Shown: positions 27,903-35,724 of the stretch, piece by piece
How the letters are laid out: every line of letters starts with the position of its first letter
Position numbering within the stretch: position 1 is the first letter of the stretch
Made by a program: the position numbers and the translations under genes
NCBI RefSeq assembly: GCF_007741495.1
Contig: NZ_CP036262.1
Coordinates: forward strand, 372,001 to 436,000
DNA from: Roseimaritima multifibrata
GTDB lineage: Bacteria > Planctomycetota > Planctomycetia > Pirellulales > Pirellulaceae
Direction: 5' to 3'
DNA: 64,000 nt
The notes under the pieces: model-generated
What the model was told of the DNA's origin: nothing
The model's input: the letters and a program-made list of their open reading frames with translations, nothing else
Database searches by the model: none

Positions 27903-28479
27903 GGAATCAAGGCTAGTCGCATTGCAACTCTCTGCAATTGGTACGCCGAGAATTCAGCTGATAGATTTCGATCAAGTCGATCTCTCCAACACGACGACAC
28001 AGGGTTATCGAAGGCATGACATTGGCTGGCCCGAACCGTTCGCGTGTGGTGAAGCGATCAGTGAACTCGACCCGACTATCGAGGTCACGCGGATCGAAGA
28101 TCGCTTTCGCCCACGACAATCCATTGGAAACGTTGTTTTCTGCTGTGTCGACTCGATCACGGCGCGGTCCGCGATTTGGAAGTCCGTCAACGGTCGAGCG
28201 GCATTCTGGGCCGATGGCAGAATGCTGGGCGAGGTGATTCGCGTGCTGGCTGCTGATGAAGCAGCGTCTTCAAAGCACTACGCAACAACCTTGTTCGCTG
28301 CTTCAGGAGCTCAGCAAGGAACCTGCACTTCCCGGAGCACGATCTACGCGGCGAGCATCGCTGCCGCATTGATGCTTCACCAATTCACTCGCTGGCTCCG
28401 CGACATTCCGATTGACTCGGATACGACGGTCAACCTGTTTACCGGGGAGTGGACTCTCACTGAACAAGCATCGAACTGA
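27901..28479 (+). pseudogene. ThiF/E1-like adenylyltransferase, N-terminus truncated
   Basis: The 192-residue frame shows the E1/ThiF pattern: [32 protein letters not shown] (the Asp-x-Asp and Asn...Gln of the nucleotide site), then [16 protein letters not shown] and the late [28 protein letters not shown]. The glycine-rich GxGAxG loop that should precede it is mutated and cut off by stops just upstream. The ATP-binding site is therefore incomplete. It is probably a relic cassette; translation from ATG 27901 would give an inactive or partner-dependent protein. Confidence 0.6.
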
Positions 28480-29079
28480 CAACGAATTCAGGCCCTCCAA
28501 TGGGACCGTACTGAATATTGCCGTCATTCACCGAATTTCGAATGGCGTGAGGCACAACGTCCTGAACACGTTTTCCGGCTCGCTGATAGCCCCACAATCT
28601 ACTCAGGCGACGCCCAACTTTCCGGCATGGATATCTAACTCCATCGGAGTTCGCGATTTGCAGTGCTGCTTTCGTTCGGCCTATGGCCTCACTTCAGCAG
28701 CACTGCAAATCACCTGTCCCTGTTTCCTAACCCAATCTTTCATAACGCCTGGCACAGAAAATAGGGGCATTCCACGGAGACAAGTGAACTTTAAATCGCT
28801 CCGAATTTCTGCTTTAGCAATAACGATAGCGGCTACAATCCCAGGTATGGCACCCAACGAAAGACAAAAGCGTGACGGGCTAGCAGCCAGGAAACTTAAA
28901 TCCCTACGTGCTGCTAGTCAGTTTTCGCCAATGTTCAACGTGGCAGTTGAGGTCACGGAAATGGCCGGCATGGATTCCATCGCCAACGACCTGAAAAAAC
29001 ATGACGATGCGACTGGGAGGCTGTCAGTCGCGATCCAGCGGTTCCAGGTAGCGTTTGTTAGGTTTGCTGATTGGGTGGA
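28480..29079. other. Unassigned stretch inside the array, with inverted repeat
   Basis: About 600 bp. A long plus-strand frame runs through it but has no domain and its first part shadows the ThiF fragment. A 16-bp perfect inverted repeat (28655-28670 with 28696-28711) could form a strong stem-loop. A GTTAGGT core at 29057-29063 precedes the next gene and may be a divergent attC right end. Confidence 0.45.
28655..28711. repeat. 16-bp perfect inverted repeat (stem-loop)
   Basis: The arms read gatttgcagtgctgct and its complement, separated by 25 bases that contain a second short palindrome (ggcctatggcc). This is not the arm sequence of the other attC sites. It could be a structured RNA, terminator or different recombination site. 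Confidence 0.55.
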
Positions 29080-29631
29080 ATGCTAGTGACAGAAACAAAT
29101 CCCTACCGTGCCCCGGATAATTTCACCGGTGAGCCTATATCGCGTAAGTCGACGACTGTCGTCAACCAACGTAGCCTGTTCGGCGCGGTGATCTTGGGAT
29201 CCTTTGGTTACATTGCGCCGTTCCTGATTCAATCATGCCTTGGCTATCCCTTGAATGTCTCAAACTATTTTTTTGATGTCTTCGGCTACGTGATGTCGTA
29301 TCATCGGTCCCCCAGCGTATATGGATGCCTGCAATTGGGACCGAGTGCTTTTTGTGCTGGCGTTTTCGGGATTGCTGGGTACTTGGGTTTTCCCAACAAA
29401 TTGTCTCATCGTGGGGCACGGAGGTACCTCCTGGCTGGAGTCTTAACTTGCATTTCAGGCGGTGCGTACCTCATTGTTGTAACTGTTCAATATTTCGTCT
29501 GGGATTCCCGAACTTTACTCACTGGGGCGACGGAAGCGCTGGCACATTTTGTTGCAGCCGTATTGCCTCCTGTTTTGTTCCTAGTCTTTCCAGTGTTGAA
29601 AGTTAGAACGCGAAATTTACTAAATGCATAG
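29080..29631 (+). CDS. Multi-pass membrane protein with NPYRAP start
   Basis: From ATG 29080 the 183-residue product opens VTETNPYRAPDN, the same N-terminal pattern as the proteins at 13029 and 24652. It has about four hydrophobic helices: LFGAVILGSFGYIAPFLIQ, GPSAFCAGVFGIAGYLGF, LLAGVLTCISGGAYLIVVTVQY and FVAAVLPPVLFLVFPVLKV. There is no recognised family. It follows a possible attC right core, so it may be a cassette gene in the minority orientation. Confidence 0.65.
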   Translation: MLVTETNPYRAPDNFTGEPISRKSTTVVNQRSLFGAVILGSFGYIAPFLIQSCLGYPLNVSNYFFDVFGYVMSYHRSPSVYGCLQLGPSAFCAGVFGIAGYLGFPNKLSHRGARRYLLAGVLTCISGGAYLIVVTVQYFVWDSRTLLTGATEALAHFVAAVLPPVLFLVFPVLKVRTRNLLNA

Positions 29632-29798
29632 TATGCAGAAAAAGCTGAAGAAGTTGGACTTCGCCCCGCCAGCGACGTTGTGATTCTTCAACTGCTGAGA
29701 CAGTCTGTTGCTGCACCGGCTGATCGTATAACCGCATGGGCACCACAACATCGTCCAACGACTCCCTAACCATGGGAGTTTAGTCAAGCATGTGCAGT

Positions 29799-30371
29799 TC
29801 AGACAATCGGCACGCCATTCGTGACAGGTCCGATGCTGAACAGGCGGGTGACAAGCTCGGTGGTTGTTTCAACGGGCGTGAACTGGCCTTTGTTGACAAC
29901 GCGAATTGCTGGCCGTTCCGTTTTGAGCCCATCTTTATTGCCCTTCGTATGTTTGGCGATGCTGAAACCATCGAGCGAAGGCAATGGCATTCCTGGGGGG
30001 CCCCCAAAAAAACGATAGGTTAGCTTCATTCGGCAATCTGCACTGTCCTCGTTTCGGATGATCCAAACGACGCATCCACTCGGCTTGTCTGCCAACGCAA
30101 TATTGACTTTTTGTCGACTCGTCTTACCACCGACTCGGGAAGTCTTCAGCTGTACGTGCCTGACGATATTATTGCATTCGAACACGACGTCGTAGCCAGA
30201 CGCGTCGATCTCTGACCTCAGTACTTCTACCACCATACCGAAACGATAATAGACCTCCTGAAGCAGTTCTGAGATGAAAACATGTTCGACAAGTTGTTCA
30301 AAGAAGGAAGACTTCATATACGCGTCATCCTTTGATATCGTCCCGCTATGATCTGTTTGTCTCTCGGCCAT
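29799..30371 (-). CDS. PD-(D/E)xK nuclease-like protein (cassette-region gene)
   Basis: The 190-residue protein has a nuclease-fold signature: SFFEQLVEHVFISELLQEVYYRFG helix, then SEIDASGYDVVFECNNIVRHVQLKTS with Asp56/Asp61 and Gln74-Leu-Lys76 as the D...QxK metal site. The arrangement resembles DUF4365-type and restriction-like endonucleases. It could be a defence nuclease or a repair enzyme. It lies within the cassette region, although no attC site is recognisable immediately on either side. Confidence 0.65.
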   Translation of the reverse strand: MAERQTDHSGTISKDDAYMKSSFFEQLVEHVFISELLQEVYYRFGMVVEVLRSEIDASGYDVVFECNNIVRHVQLKTSRVGGKTSRQKVNIALADKPSGCVVWIIRNEDSADCRMKLTYRFFGGPPGMPLPSLDGFSIAKHTKGNKDGLKTERPAIRVVNKGQFTPVETTTELVTRLFSIGPVTNGVPIV

Positions 30372-30549
30372 CTACGCTGGTCCTTTATTTGCAATTCGAC
30401 GGCTTACGCCAATTTGTACGTCTCAGGCGTAGGCTGATCGTCGATCGGATAGATTTTTTGTTAGAGATTCAGCTTGTCAGGCTAATAGATTAGCTCGCAT
30501 GCGTGTCTATGAAGGTCACAGGCAGAGGCGTAGGCGAGCAGATCATTCG

Positions 30550-30810
30550 TCATCCGAGTCGGTTTGAACTGGCAGTTGTGAGTGGTGCCAATCTGCGTAG
30601 CTTTGACGAGTTCCCCCCAACTTTCCACGCCGTACGGCCATTCGCATTGCCGGCATTCACCGTTGCAGCGGCCGCACTGGGACTACTGAACACAACATCG
30701 TCAGTGAATTCCAGCAGACATCCATTCGGCTGTTCAGCCAGTTTGCGTTCTTCGATCAGCTGCTCACGAAGTTTACGATAGCCGTCTGTCGCCAAATAGC
30801 GAAGGCGATC
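30550..30810 (-). pseudogene. DUF4357-like C-terminal fragment
   Basis: The frame contains LRYLATDGYRKLREQLIEERKLAEQPNGCLLEFTDDVVFSSPSAAAATVNAGNANGRTAWKV. The last part matches the DUF4357 pattern (SSPSAAA...GNANGRTAWKV) found at the C-terminus of restriction-associated and GIY-YIG proteins. Upstream the frame runs into a half attC site, so the N-terminal domain and start are missing. Confidence 0.6.
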
Positions 30811-30913
30811 GCGGGCTGGCAGCGGTAGGAACGTGATCGAAGCGGTTGAACTTTGCCCAGAGAAAGACTCTCCAACAACGACAGTCGCGACTTTGCGTAA
30901 AAAACATGTTAGG
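30800..30913. repeat. Right half of an attC-like site
   Basis: The right end (tttgcgtaaaaaacatg before GTTAGGC) and centre match the site at 35516-35724, but the left half is absent. The break coincides with the truncated DUF4357 fragment. Confidence 0.65.
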
Positions 30914-31220
30914 CGACCGTACCACCAGTTTCGATTTCCCCCAAGTGTGGTTCGCCGTAGGACAGAACGAACACACATTGATCGCCAACAATCAGATATT
31001 CGCGTAATTTGGCGTGGGATGCGTCGCGCAGCCAAAATTGTTCGCGTTGAGATTCCAAGTCGAACCAACCACCAGAACGCACGACCCATAGCCAGCCATT
31101 GGGTTGCGAATACGTGTTCCAGAATTCGCAGATTTGCCCCTCGTCGATGACTCGCAATGCGGAGCAGCGATCGAACGAGACACAGAAGTCGCTATGTGAT
31201 TCAGACGACAGGTCGATCAA
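30909..31220 (-). CDS. Orphan cassette protein, unclear start
   Basis: The frame is protein-like from about 31310 (KCDLVGASKAYSGVWLVHYDVTSDARLLIDLSSESHS...), yet the only standard start is TTG 31220. Either a non-standard start is used or the gene is truncated. The product is Trp-rich (EFWNTYSQPNGWLWVVRSGGWFDL) with no known domain. Its TAA stop is formed by the attC core itself (GCC TAA C on this strand), a typical cassette feature. Confidence 0.55.
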   Translation of the reverse strand: MIDLSSESHSDFCVSFDRCSALRVIDEGQICEFWNTYSQPNGWLWVVRSGGWFDLESQREQFWLRDASHAKLREYLIVGDQCVFVLSYGEPHLGEIETGGTVA

Positions 31221-31328
31221 GAGCCGCGCATCGGATGTGACGTCGTAGTGGACTAACCAGACGCCAGAGTAGGCCTTCGATGCGCCAACGAGATCACATT
31301 TCGGCTCGAAGTGTATTTAGCTGAGGTC

Positions 31329-31464
31329 GCCTAACGGAAGGTTTTTACGACACCGCCGTTAACGAAGCGAACGGTGCTTGAGTTGGGGAAATTGTACCAA
31401 TGTCATGGCTCGTTGCCAAAGAGCCAAGGTGTGCCGTAGGCCTAGCGTAAAACCCATGTTAGCG
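31329..31464. repeat. attC-like site, short type
   Basis: The left core is GCCTAAC and the right core GTTAGCG. The arms ggtttttacg and cgtaaaaccc pair with one mismatch. Confidence 0.85.
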
Positions 31465-31469
31465 GACAA

Positions 31470-32111
31470 TTACGGTGTCAATCGGAAGCGATTGTCAAAT
31501 TCAGAAGACGCCCAGTTGACCCCGGAATCGGCCAGCACGGATTTCCACCACAGGCTCTTCGGTTGAGCAAAGCATACGGTTGCCCACGATTCAAAGAACG
31601 CGGTAAAAGTTTTGCCCATCAGAAATCCGTTTGCACCAGTGCCCCCGTCCAGCCAACTGTGATGATCGAATACTACGTTGCCGTATCCGTCAGGGTTAAG
31701 GTTCAACGAGAAATTGTCGCCGTTACCCTCTGCGTGTAGTGGAATCCAGTTGTGCATCAAGCGGTTGGTTTCGAGTGCAAGTTCCGGATCATCTGTGTGC
31801 GGGAAGCCATATTCGCGAGCAGCATCAGCGTCGTAAAATCGCCAATCACGCATCTCCAGTGCGCTGCCAACTGAGTTTTCGATGGGCTCTAGCTCAAACG
31901 AGCCGAACGGTCCGTCGTCCATGGACCAAGAGATCGACAACCCGTTGGCAAAACGGGTCACAAAGTCGATGTAGTCAGGCGGCAGGGGAAAGTCAACGCG
32001 TTTCTGAGCGGTCTCAATGTCGCTAGCCGTGGCAGCAGGGTTCAATTCCGCGTCGAGCGATATGCCCAAGCCGGATAGGTGTGCTGATACGCGATCGAGG
32101 ATTTCTTGCAT
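31470..32111 (-). CDS. SMI1/KNR4 (SUKH) family protein
   Basis: The 213-residue protein has the SUKH pattern: IETAQKRVDFPLPPDYIDFVTRFANG, then a DPELALETNRLMHNWIPLHAEGNGDNFSLNLNPDGYGNVVFDHHSW core and FTAFFESWATVCF. SUKH proteins are commonly immunity proteins against polymorphic or contact-dependent toxins, though many are orphans. It starts 6 bp from one core and ends 6 bp from the other, so it fills a single-gene cassette. Confidence 0.88.
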   Translation of the reverse strand: MQEILDRVSAHLSGLGISLDAELNPAATASDIETAQKRVDFPLPPDYIDFVTRFANGLSISWSMDDGPFGSFELEPIENSVGSALEMRDWRFYDADAAREYGFPHTDDPELALETNRLMHNWIPLHAEGNGDNFSLNLNPDGYGNVVFDHHSWLDGGTGANGFLMGKTFTAFFESWATVCFAQPKSLWWKSVLADSGVNWASSEFDNRFRLTP

Positions 32112-32116
32112 CTGTC

Positions 32117-32253
32117 CGACAACGGAAGGTTTTTACCACACCGCCCCGAACGAAGCGAGCGATGCCTGAACTGCGAGAAATTGTACCAAGGCCAACGCCC
32201 GTTGCCAAAGAGCGAAGGTGTGCCGAAGGCCTAGCGTAAAAACCATGTTGCAC
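32117..32253. repeat. attC-like site, short type
   Basis: The left core CGACAAC is slightly degenerate; the right core is GTTGCAC. The centre matches the 33313 site closely. Confidence 0.83.
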
Positions 32254-32270
32254 GACCGGTGAATCGCTAT

Positions 32271-32669
32271 TCAGGCAGGGCATTCAGATATAAAGCTCCA
32301 AGTCGTCACTCGCAAATCGGGATTGCGACTCGGGTCACGGCGAGCAACGATACGACCGTTGAGAACCCACGCGATTTCGCCCATGCCGCCGTGAGTATCG
32401 AGAAGCCACGGTTCAGCTGCAAGGTCAGGAATGTGGTCAGTGTCGCAAACGATCAGCTGAGCGCAGCCGTGAGAGTCAACGTCGTCGAGTAGTTTGGCGA
32501 CCCGAATCAGGGTTTGCATGGATGGGCCAGACCAGAAGGCGTTGACGACAACGACGGCGCGACGCAGGTCGGCAAGCACCGTCGTGGACAGATCGGCGTC
32601 GTAGCGGACGCGATCCCCGAGAAAGCCGCAATACTTCGTGATGATCGCATCGCCATCGAGGTCTGCCAT
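32271..32669 (-). CDS. Thioredoxin-fold protein without active cysteines
   Basis: The 132-residue protein has a thioredoxin-like core: AVVVVNAFWSGPSMQTLIRVAKLLDDVD, then CAQLIVCDTDHIPDL and GMGEIAWVLNGRIVARRD. The WCGPC motif is replaced by WSGPS (46-50), so redox chemistry is unlikely. It may act as a binding module. The ATG at 32669 is chosen because the longer frame runs through an attC site. Confidence 0.6.
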   Translation of the reverse strand: MADLDGDAIITKYCGFLGDRVRYDADLSTTVLADLRRAVVVVNAFWSGPSMQTLIRVAKLLDDVDSHGCAQLIVCDTDHIPDLAAEPWLLDTHGGMGEIAWVLNGRIVARRDPSRNPDLRVTTWSFISECPA

Positions 32670-32688
32670 CAGTTCATCTCGGTAGGTC

Positions 32689-32825
32689 GCACAACGGAAG
32701 GTTTCTACGACACCGCCCTGAACGAAGCGAACGATGTTTGAACTACGAAAGATTCTACCAATGCCAGCCCGCGTGACCAACCAAGGAAGGTGTGCCGAAG
32801 GCCTAGCGTAAAAACCATGTCAGGC
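32689..32825. repeat. attC-like site, short type
   Basis: The left core is GCACAAC. The right core is GTCAGGC, a GTT-to-GTC change at the recombination point. Confidence 0.82.
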
Positions 32826-32836
32826 GACGTGCACAA

Positions 32837-33295
32837 CTAAGTGGTATCCCATGAGTTGTAAGTGGTGCGCAGTACAAGCGAAACGTAGATTTCGAGTAAG
32901 CATTGACGCACCGGATCAGTTTCCTCGACGTACCGCAAAGTCATGTTGCGAATTCGCGTCTGGGCATCAGTGAAGGCAGTTGCAAAGTCAGGTTGCGTCA
33001 TCAACACGGAAATCGAGTTCTCTCGCCGGTAGGTTGCGGGATTGCCAGTCGCGAGCCGAGTGAGTTTGACGGCCAAGGCAGCCTTTCGGTGCCCGCCAGT
33101 GCAATGATCGCGGAGCCGCTTGGGCATCGTGTTGCTGCGACCCGTGTAGAGATGGACGTCATTCTCGGTGAGCAGGTAGACGCCGCGATTCGGCATGCCA
33201 GTTGGCGGTGCGACAGGGTGAATCCCCGGCATCGCAAGAAGTGCATCAAGGCGAGGTTGAAGCTGGTCGCAGTAGTTTAGAAAGCGTTCGTCCAT
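32837..33295 (-). CDS. GIY-YIG superfamily nuclease-like protein
   Basis: The 152-residue protein has the GIY-YIG signature as GVYLLTENDVHLYTGRSNTMPKRLRDH: GVY at 38-40, LYTGR at 49-53, then an Arg and a His. A helical C-terminus follows (ENSISVLMTQPDFATAFTDAQTRIRNMTLRYVEETDPVRQCLLEIYVSLVLRT). Relatives include homing and defence nucleases as well as repair enzymes. The catalytic Glu could be the one in LLEIY. It is a single cassette gene. Confidence 0.75.
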   Translation of the reverse strand: MDERFLNYCDQLQPRLDALLAMPGIHPVAPPTGMPNRGVYLLTENDVHLYTGRSNTMPKRLRDHCTGGHRKAALAVKLTRLATGNPATYRRENSISVLMTQPDFATAFTDAQTRIRNMTLRYVEETDPVRQCLLEIYVSLVLRTTYNSWDTT

Positions 33296-33312
33296 GGAGG
33301 AAAACTAGAGTC

Positions 33313-33449
33313 GCCTAACGGAAGGTTTTTACGACACCGCCCTGAACGAAGCGAACGATGTTTGAACTACGAAAGATTCTACCAAAGCCAAGGCCCGTTG
33401 CCAAAGAGCCAAGGTATGCCGAAGGCCTAGCGTAAAAACCATGTTGTCC
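33313..33449. repeat. attC-like site, short type (reference copy)
   Basis: Cores are GCCTAAC and GTTGTCC. Arms ggtttttacg/cgtaaaaacc, an internal aaggcccgttgcc and the gccaaggtatgccgaaggcc end give the cleanest example of the short class. Confidence 0.87.
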
Positions 33450-33460
33450 GCCCAATGCGG

Positions 33461-33757
33461 TCAGCCATCGGAGAGGAAGACCCCGATTGATTTGACAAGC
33501 GGTTCAGCCTCCGGAGTGTGAGCGGTGACGAAGAATCCCGACCAATTGTCCCAGTCCATGCCAATCGACCATTGTCCAACAGAGTAACCGCCGATCAGTT
33601 GATCGGGGCCGACCACCATCTCAGAGGTGGATTTGAGATTGAACTGGGCCACAATCCGGGCGACCAATTTGGGATAATCAATGGCGTCCACGTCAAACAT
33701 CTCGAAGCAGAGCCGATCGCTCGCGTCTTGGTGATACTCTCCAGTGGGTTTTGTCAT
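33461..33757 (-). CDS. Orphan 98-residue cassette protein
   Basis: The protein reads as one small alpha/beta domain: ASDRLCFEMFDVDAIDYPKLVARIVAQFNL helix, SEMVVGPDQLIGGYSVGQWSIGMDWDNWSGFFVTAHTPEAEPLVKSIGVFL sheet. No domain is recognised; the size and acidic character resemble immunity proteins. It fills a cassette between 33449 and 33769. Confidence 0.65.
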   Translation of the reverse strand: MTKPTGEYHQDASDRLCFEMFDVDAIDYPKLVARIVAQFNLKSTSEMVVGPDQLIGGYSVGQWSIGMDWDNWSGFFVTAHTPEAEPLVKSIGVFLSDG

Positions 33758-33768
33758 ATCTCTGGAGC

Positions 33769-33902
33769 GGACAACGGAAGGTTTTTACGACACCGCCCTG
33801 AACGAAGCCTGAACTATTGGGAATTTTACCAATGCCAATGCCAACGCCCGTTGCCAAAGAGCCAAGGTGTGCCGAAGGCCTAGCGTAAAAACCATGTTGT
33901 CG
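33769..33902. repeat. attC-like site, short type
   Basis: The left core is GGACAAC and the right core GTTGTCG. An extra gccaatgcc repeat is present in the centre. Confidence 0.83.
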
Positions 33903-33906
33903 GTCG

Positions 33907-34212
33907 CTACGAGACGGTGCGATCTGCCCAGTAACCCGGACGCTGTCTTTCGTGGGCTACTGCGATAATCTCAATTCGATCTGGTACGGCGCGATAGACA
34001 ATGAAGTATGGGAATCCTTTCAGCAGGTAACGCTGAGTGCCGTATAAGTACTCTGGCCAAACTTGCGGGCCACGTGTGATTGTCTGTCGAGAACGTTCTA
34101 GTTCGTCTTGAAACCGTTCGGCCAACTTGAAAGTCACCTCGCCATAGCGGTCATGTGCTACCAGCACCTCGGCGCTCGCATCAGGGTGAAACCAGAATGG
34201 ACGTTCATCCAT
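33907..34212 (-). CDS. ParE/RelE-family toxin (module 3)
   Basis: The 101-residue toxin has the pattern FHPDASAEVLVAHDRYGEVTFKLAERFQDELERSRQTI, then YLLKGFPYFIVYRAVPDRIEIIAVAHERQRPGYW, the RelE/ParE fold with the conserved Arg and His-type tail. It is preceded by its antitoxin with an 8-bp overlap. The stop lies 4 bp from an attC right core. It is in the majority orientation of the array. Confidence 0.9.
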   Translation of the reverse strand: MDERPFWFHPDASAEVLVAHDRYGEVTFKLAERFQDELERSRQTITRGPQVWPEYLYGTQRYLLKGFPYFIVYRAVPDRIEIIAVAHERQRPGYWADRTVS

Positions 34213-34438
34213 TGCGTCGATCGCGCATCGCCGACATCACATCATTCCAAGGCGTTAGTTCGACCTCACCCCGGTCGATGGACTCCACCCTCCGTTTGAT
34301 CTCAGCTGCCCATGCCTCATCTGCCGTCGGGTCTGGACTGGGGTCGAGGCTTCGCAGCAAGGAACCAGCGATGTTCGCACGCTCGATTTCGGGCAATGTC
34401 AGTGCAGCCGACAGAAGGTCTTGAGGTTGTGTGTTCAT
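34205..34438 (-). CDS. Addiction-module antitoxin (module 3)
   Basis: The 77-residue product (LLSAALTLPEIERANIAGSLLRSLDPSPDPTADEAWAAEIKRRVESIDRGEVELTPWNDV) matches the small putative addiction-module component family paired with RelE/ParE toxins: an N-terminal helical DNA- or dimer-binding part and a toxin-binding tail with WxxEIxxR. The start at 34438 follows the overlapping gene order antitoxin then toxin. Confidence 0.88.
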   Translation of the reverse strand: MNTQPQDLLSAALTLPEIERANIAGSLLRSLDPSPDPTADEAWAAEIKRRVESIDRGEVELTPWNDVMSAMRDRRNG

Positions 34439-34489
34439 GCCAATAGTATAGCCAAAATGGGGGTGAAGGCCACCGCGACCGACAACGGA

Positions 34490-34689
34490 AGGTTTGGCCG
34501 ACACCGTTTGTAAGCGAAGTGATCGGCGTGAAATAGGATCCGTTAATGATACGTTAGTTGAGGCGAATAACCAAATCAGGTGTCTGCGGTGTTCCGTACC
34601 TGTTGGCGTTCTCGAAGGATCCAGCCGTTTCCTTGGCGAAAGATCTTCCAACTGCGAAGCCGCAGCCTAGCGGCCCAACCATGTTGTCG
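34490..34689. repeat. attC-like site, long type
   Basis: The left core is CGACAAC and the right core GTTGTCG. The 200-bp centre has ggatccgttaatgatacgtt, ttgaggcgaataaccaaatc and tctgcggtg, shared with the sites at 23889, 24428, 36047 and 37183. Confidence 0.82.
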
Positions 34690-34699
34690 GGCACGGGCG

Positions 34700-35020
34700 T
34701 TACGTTTCGAGCGGAACTCCAAGTTCGGTAGAGACGGCCCGCCATTGATCGAGCGTGAAAGCAAGCGCCTCGTCGTCCGAAGCGTCGGGGTTGTCGTGCT
34801 TGAACCGCGAGAAAAGACCAGAAGGTGCCTTGTGTCGCGACAGGGTTTCGCTACGCAGTTCGCGAAAACGCACCTCCGATTCGCGGACGATCGCCCAAGC
34901 CCAGTGGAAGTTCCAAAGCGTGCTCTCGATCGTGTCGGGACGTGCATACATCGAAGGGCGAGCGTAGACGTGACGGATTACGTCAGCCAGTTCATCGGCG
35001 ATCTGGTCTGGAGTTCGCAT
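34700..35020 (-). CDS. Orphan 106-residue cassette protein
   Basis: The protein is helical and charged: RTPDQIADELADVIRHVYARPSMYARPDTIESTLWNFHWAWAIVRESEVRFRELRSE, then FSRFKHDNPDASDDEALAFTLDQWRAVSTELG. The RPSMY motif recurs in small planctomycete orphans. The start is 9 bp from a left core and the stop 11 bp from a right core. No function can be proposed. Confidence 0.65.
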   Translation of the reverse strand: MRTPDQIADELADVIRHVYARPSMYARPDTIESTLWNFHWAWAIVRESEVRFRELRSETLSRHKAPSGLFSRFKHDNPDASDDEALAFTLDQWRAVSTELGVPLET

Positions 35021-35028
35021 CTAGTACC

Positions 35029-35165
35029 CGACAACGGAAGGTTTTTACGACACCGCCCTGAACGAAGCGAACGATGTCTGAACTAGGGAAATTGTACCAA
35101 GGCCAGTCCGCGTTGACAAAGTTGGAAGGTGTGCCGAAGGCCTCAGCGTAAAAACCATGTTGCAC
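35029..35165. repeat. attC-like site, short type
   Basis: The left core is CGACAAC and the right core GTTGCAC. Arms and centre belong to the short class. Confidence 0.85.
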
Positions 35166-35168
35166 GAC

Positions 35169-35501
35169 CTATGCAGCGGGGTTGAGGAGGCCATGGAGAA
35201 ACGCACGCAAGTCCGCACGATCCATCAGGCCAACGCGGGAAGTGACGAGAGCGCCGTCGCGATACAGCGCAAGAAACGGGGGGCCATGCACGTTCAATTC
35301 ACGGCAGATGTCATGGTGATCGGGTGGATCAACGTCGAATTCGGCGAACGCGATCTGGCGGAAGTGCGGCATTTGGTCGGCTAGCGCCGCGCGCATTTTG
35401 TGATCGTAACCGTTCCATACCGCCCAGCAGTGGACCACTGCGAACGAATTTGACGCAACGAAGTCAGCGTATGTTTCGTGGGTCAATTGCGGTGACGACA
35501 T
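35169..35501 (-). CDS. Thioredoxin-family protein lacking CxxC
   Basis: The 110-residue protein shows a full thioredoxin fold: FAVVHCWAVWNGYDHKMRAALADQMPHFRQIAFAEFDVDPPDHHDICRELNVHGPPFLALYRDGALVTSRVGLMDRADLRAFL, with the conserved cis-Pro region (GPPFLALYRDG). The active-site CxxC is replaced by NGYD (30-33), so it is probably not a disulfide oxidoreductase. It could bind or chaperone another protein. Confidence 0.8.
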   Translation of the reverse strand: MSSPQLTHETYADFVASNSFAVVHCWAVWNGYDHKMRAALADQMPHFRQIAFAEFDVDPPDHHDICRELNVHGPPFLALYRDGALVTSRVGLMDRADLRAFLHGLLNPAA

Positions 35502-35515
35502 GTGAGGTCTAGGTC

Positions 35516-35724
35516 GCCTAACGGAAGGTTTTTACGTCACCGCCGTGAACGAAGCGGTTGACTCAGAGTTACGGAAGATTGTACCAATGCGAGGGGCCGT
35601 TGCCAAAGAGCCAAGGTGATCGCGGGTTTGCACCAGAGGGAACGTGACAGAAGCGATCGACCGTGGCACACCGAACGATTCTCTAACGACGACAGCCGCG
35701 ACTAGCGTAAAAACCATGTTAGGC
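35516..35724. repeat. attC-like site, third type
   Basis: Cores are GCCTAAC and GTTAGGC, exactly complementary. The 209-bp centre starts like the short class but ends tgatcgcgggtttgcacc... and agcgtaaaaacc, as in the half site at 30800-30913. Confidence 0.85.

Noticed and set aside
28412-29086. 224-residue plus-strand frame
   Set aside because: Its first part overlaps the ThiF fragment in another frame and crosses an inverted repeat; no domain or start support.
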